DNA from: an uncultured Bacteroidia bacterium | GTDB lineage: Bacteria > Bacteroidota > Bacteroidia > Bacteroidales > UBA932 | Assembly: GCA_902796455.1 (NCBI GenBank) | Contig: CADBPH010000325.1 | Span: forward strand, 1 to 6,558 | Length of the DNA stretch: 6,558 nt | Direction of reading: 5' to 3' | Part shown: in pieces, positions 6,076-6,558 of the stretch | Position numbering within the stretch: the stretch's first letter is position 1 | Layout: the number at the start of each line of letters is the position of its first letter | Translations under genes and position numbers: made by a program | The notes under the pieces: generated by a model | What the model saw: only the letters and a program-made list of their open reading frames with translations | What the model was told of the DNA's origin: nothing | Database searches by the model: none

Positions 6076-6558
6076 TTATACGCCTGTCTGTTCGATCCGG
6101 CAGTCTCCGGGGGCCTTGATGTTGCCGTCGAGGATAATCTCGCCGATGCTTCCGGCCCGGATGAAACCGGTCTTCGGGTTCTTTACGGAAGAAACATGTC
6201 CGCGGATGGTCGCCTGGACCGAGGAATACTCCAGGGCGAGGTTGGCATCCTCACCGAAAGTGCAGTCTTCGAGGACCAGGTCTTCCGCATAGCAGAGCGG
6301 CTGGCCGCCCGTGATGTGGCAGCGGACCAGTTTCAGTCCGCGGGAGTGCCATCCGAGGAACTCTCCGTTGATGACGCTGTCATACACGGAGACATTGTCC
6401 GTCTCCCAGAATGCATCTTTGGTATTGAGGACGGAGTCGTGGATTTCCACGTTCCGGCTCCACTGGAAGGAATAGTTTCCGTCGAGCTGGAAGTTCTTGA
6501 TTTTCACATCATGGCAGTGCATGAAAATGTAGTCCGCCCGGGCAGCGCGGACGTCTTC
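6076..6558 (-). CDS. DUF3737 right-handed beta-helix protein (partial, N-terminus outside window)
   Basis: The reading frame is open from the window edge to a TAA at 6076-6078, giving 160 visible C-terminal residues. The first in-frame ATG inside the window (6520-6522) is probably internal, because coding sense continues upstream (EDVRAARADYIF) and the family is roughly 280 residues long. Motifs I associate with DUF3737 are GNYSFQW (27-33 of the visible part), NTKDAFWETDNVSVYDS, GEFLGWHS, and PLCYAEDLVLEDC. The chain shows a strict 19-residue repeat: the segments DVKIKN, NVEIHD, NVSVYD, LKLVR and LVLED place equivalent positions at 22, 41, 60, 79 and 98. Hydrophobic residues alternate inward, as expected for coils of a beta-helix. 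Function is unknown; pectate-lyase-like folds often bind or cut carbohydrate, but no catalytic site can be assigned. It precedes the PatB-like gene by 19 bp, so a linked role is possible but unproven. Confidence 0.85.
   Translation of the reverse strand, partial: EDVRAARADYIFMHCHDVKIKNFQLDGNYSFQWSRNVEIHDSVLNTKDAFWETDNVSVYDSVINGEFLGWHSRGLKLVRCHITGGQPLCYAEDLVLEDCTFGEDANLALEYSSVQATIRGHVSSVKNPKTGFIRAGSIGEIILDGNIKAPGDCRIEQTGV

Overview
The window looks like chromosomal DNA from a GC-rich member of Bacteroidota, probably Bacteroidales. The support is indirect. Two TAnnTTTG-type -7 promoter elements lie in the only sizeable intergenic gap, most starts lack a Shine-Dalgarno sequence, and the TPR protein has a typical signal peptide with a glutamine after the cleavage site. 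The families present (a YycJ-type metallo-hydrolase, a MalY/PatB lyase, a DUF3737 beta-helix protein and an M28-fold lipoprotein) are all common in gut Bacteroidales. Genus-level assignment is not possible from the sequence alone.

Layout. (1) Bases 1-1917, minus strand: an M28 peptidase-fold exported protein (898-1863, probably starting further upstream) followed after 13 bp by an MsbA-type ABC exporter, of which only the N-terminal transmembrane part is inside the window (1-884). (2) Bases 1864-2006: a 143-bp divergent intergenic region with a promoter candidate on each strand. (3) Bases 2007-4865, plus strand: a secreted 682-residue TPR protein, followed after 3 bp by a YycJ/WalJ-like metallo-beta-lactamase-fold hydrolase. 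The second gene has a strong Shine-Dalgarno inside the end of the first. (4) Bases 4851-6558, minus strand: a DUF3737 beta-helix protein, cut by the window edge, followed after 19 bp by a MalY/PatB-type PLP-dependent C-S lyase. The lyase converges on the hydrolase gene with a 15-bp overlap of the 3' ends.

Three two-gene transcription units are therefore likely: M28 to ABC, TPR to YycJ, and DUF3737 to PatB. No mobile element, CRISPR array, tRNA or rRNA was seen. Coding density is very high.

The most notable observation is that the M28-fold protein has lost most of the residues that bind zinc and catalyse in that family, while keeping the fold landmarks, and appears to need a non-AUG start to carry its lipoprotein signal. 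I found nothing that amounts to a clearly new multi-gene system. The best candidates for follow-up are this pseudo-peptidase paired with an exporter, and the DUF3737-lyase pair.
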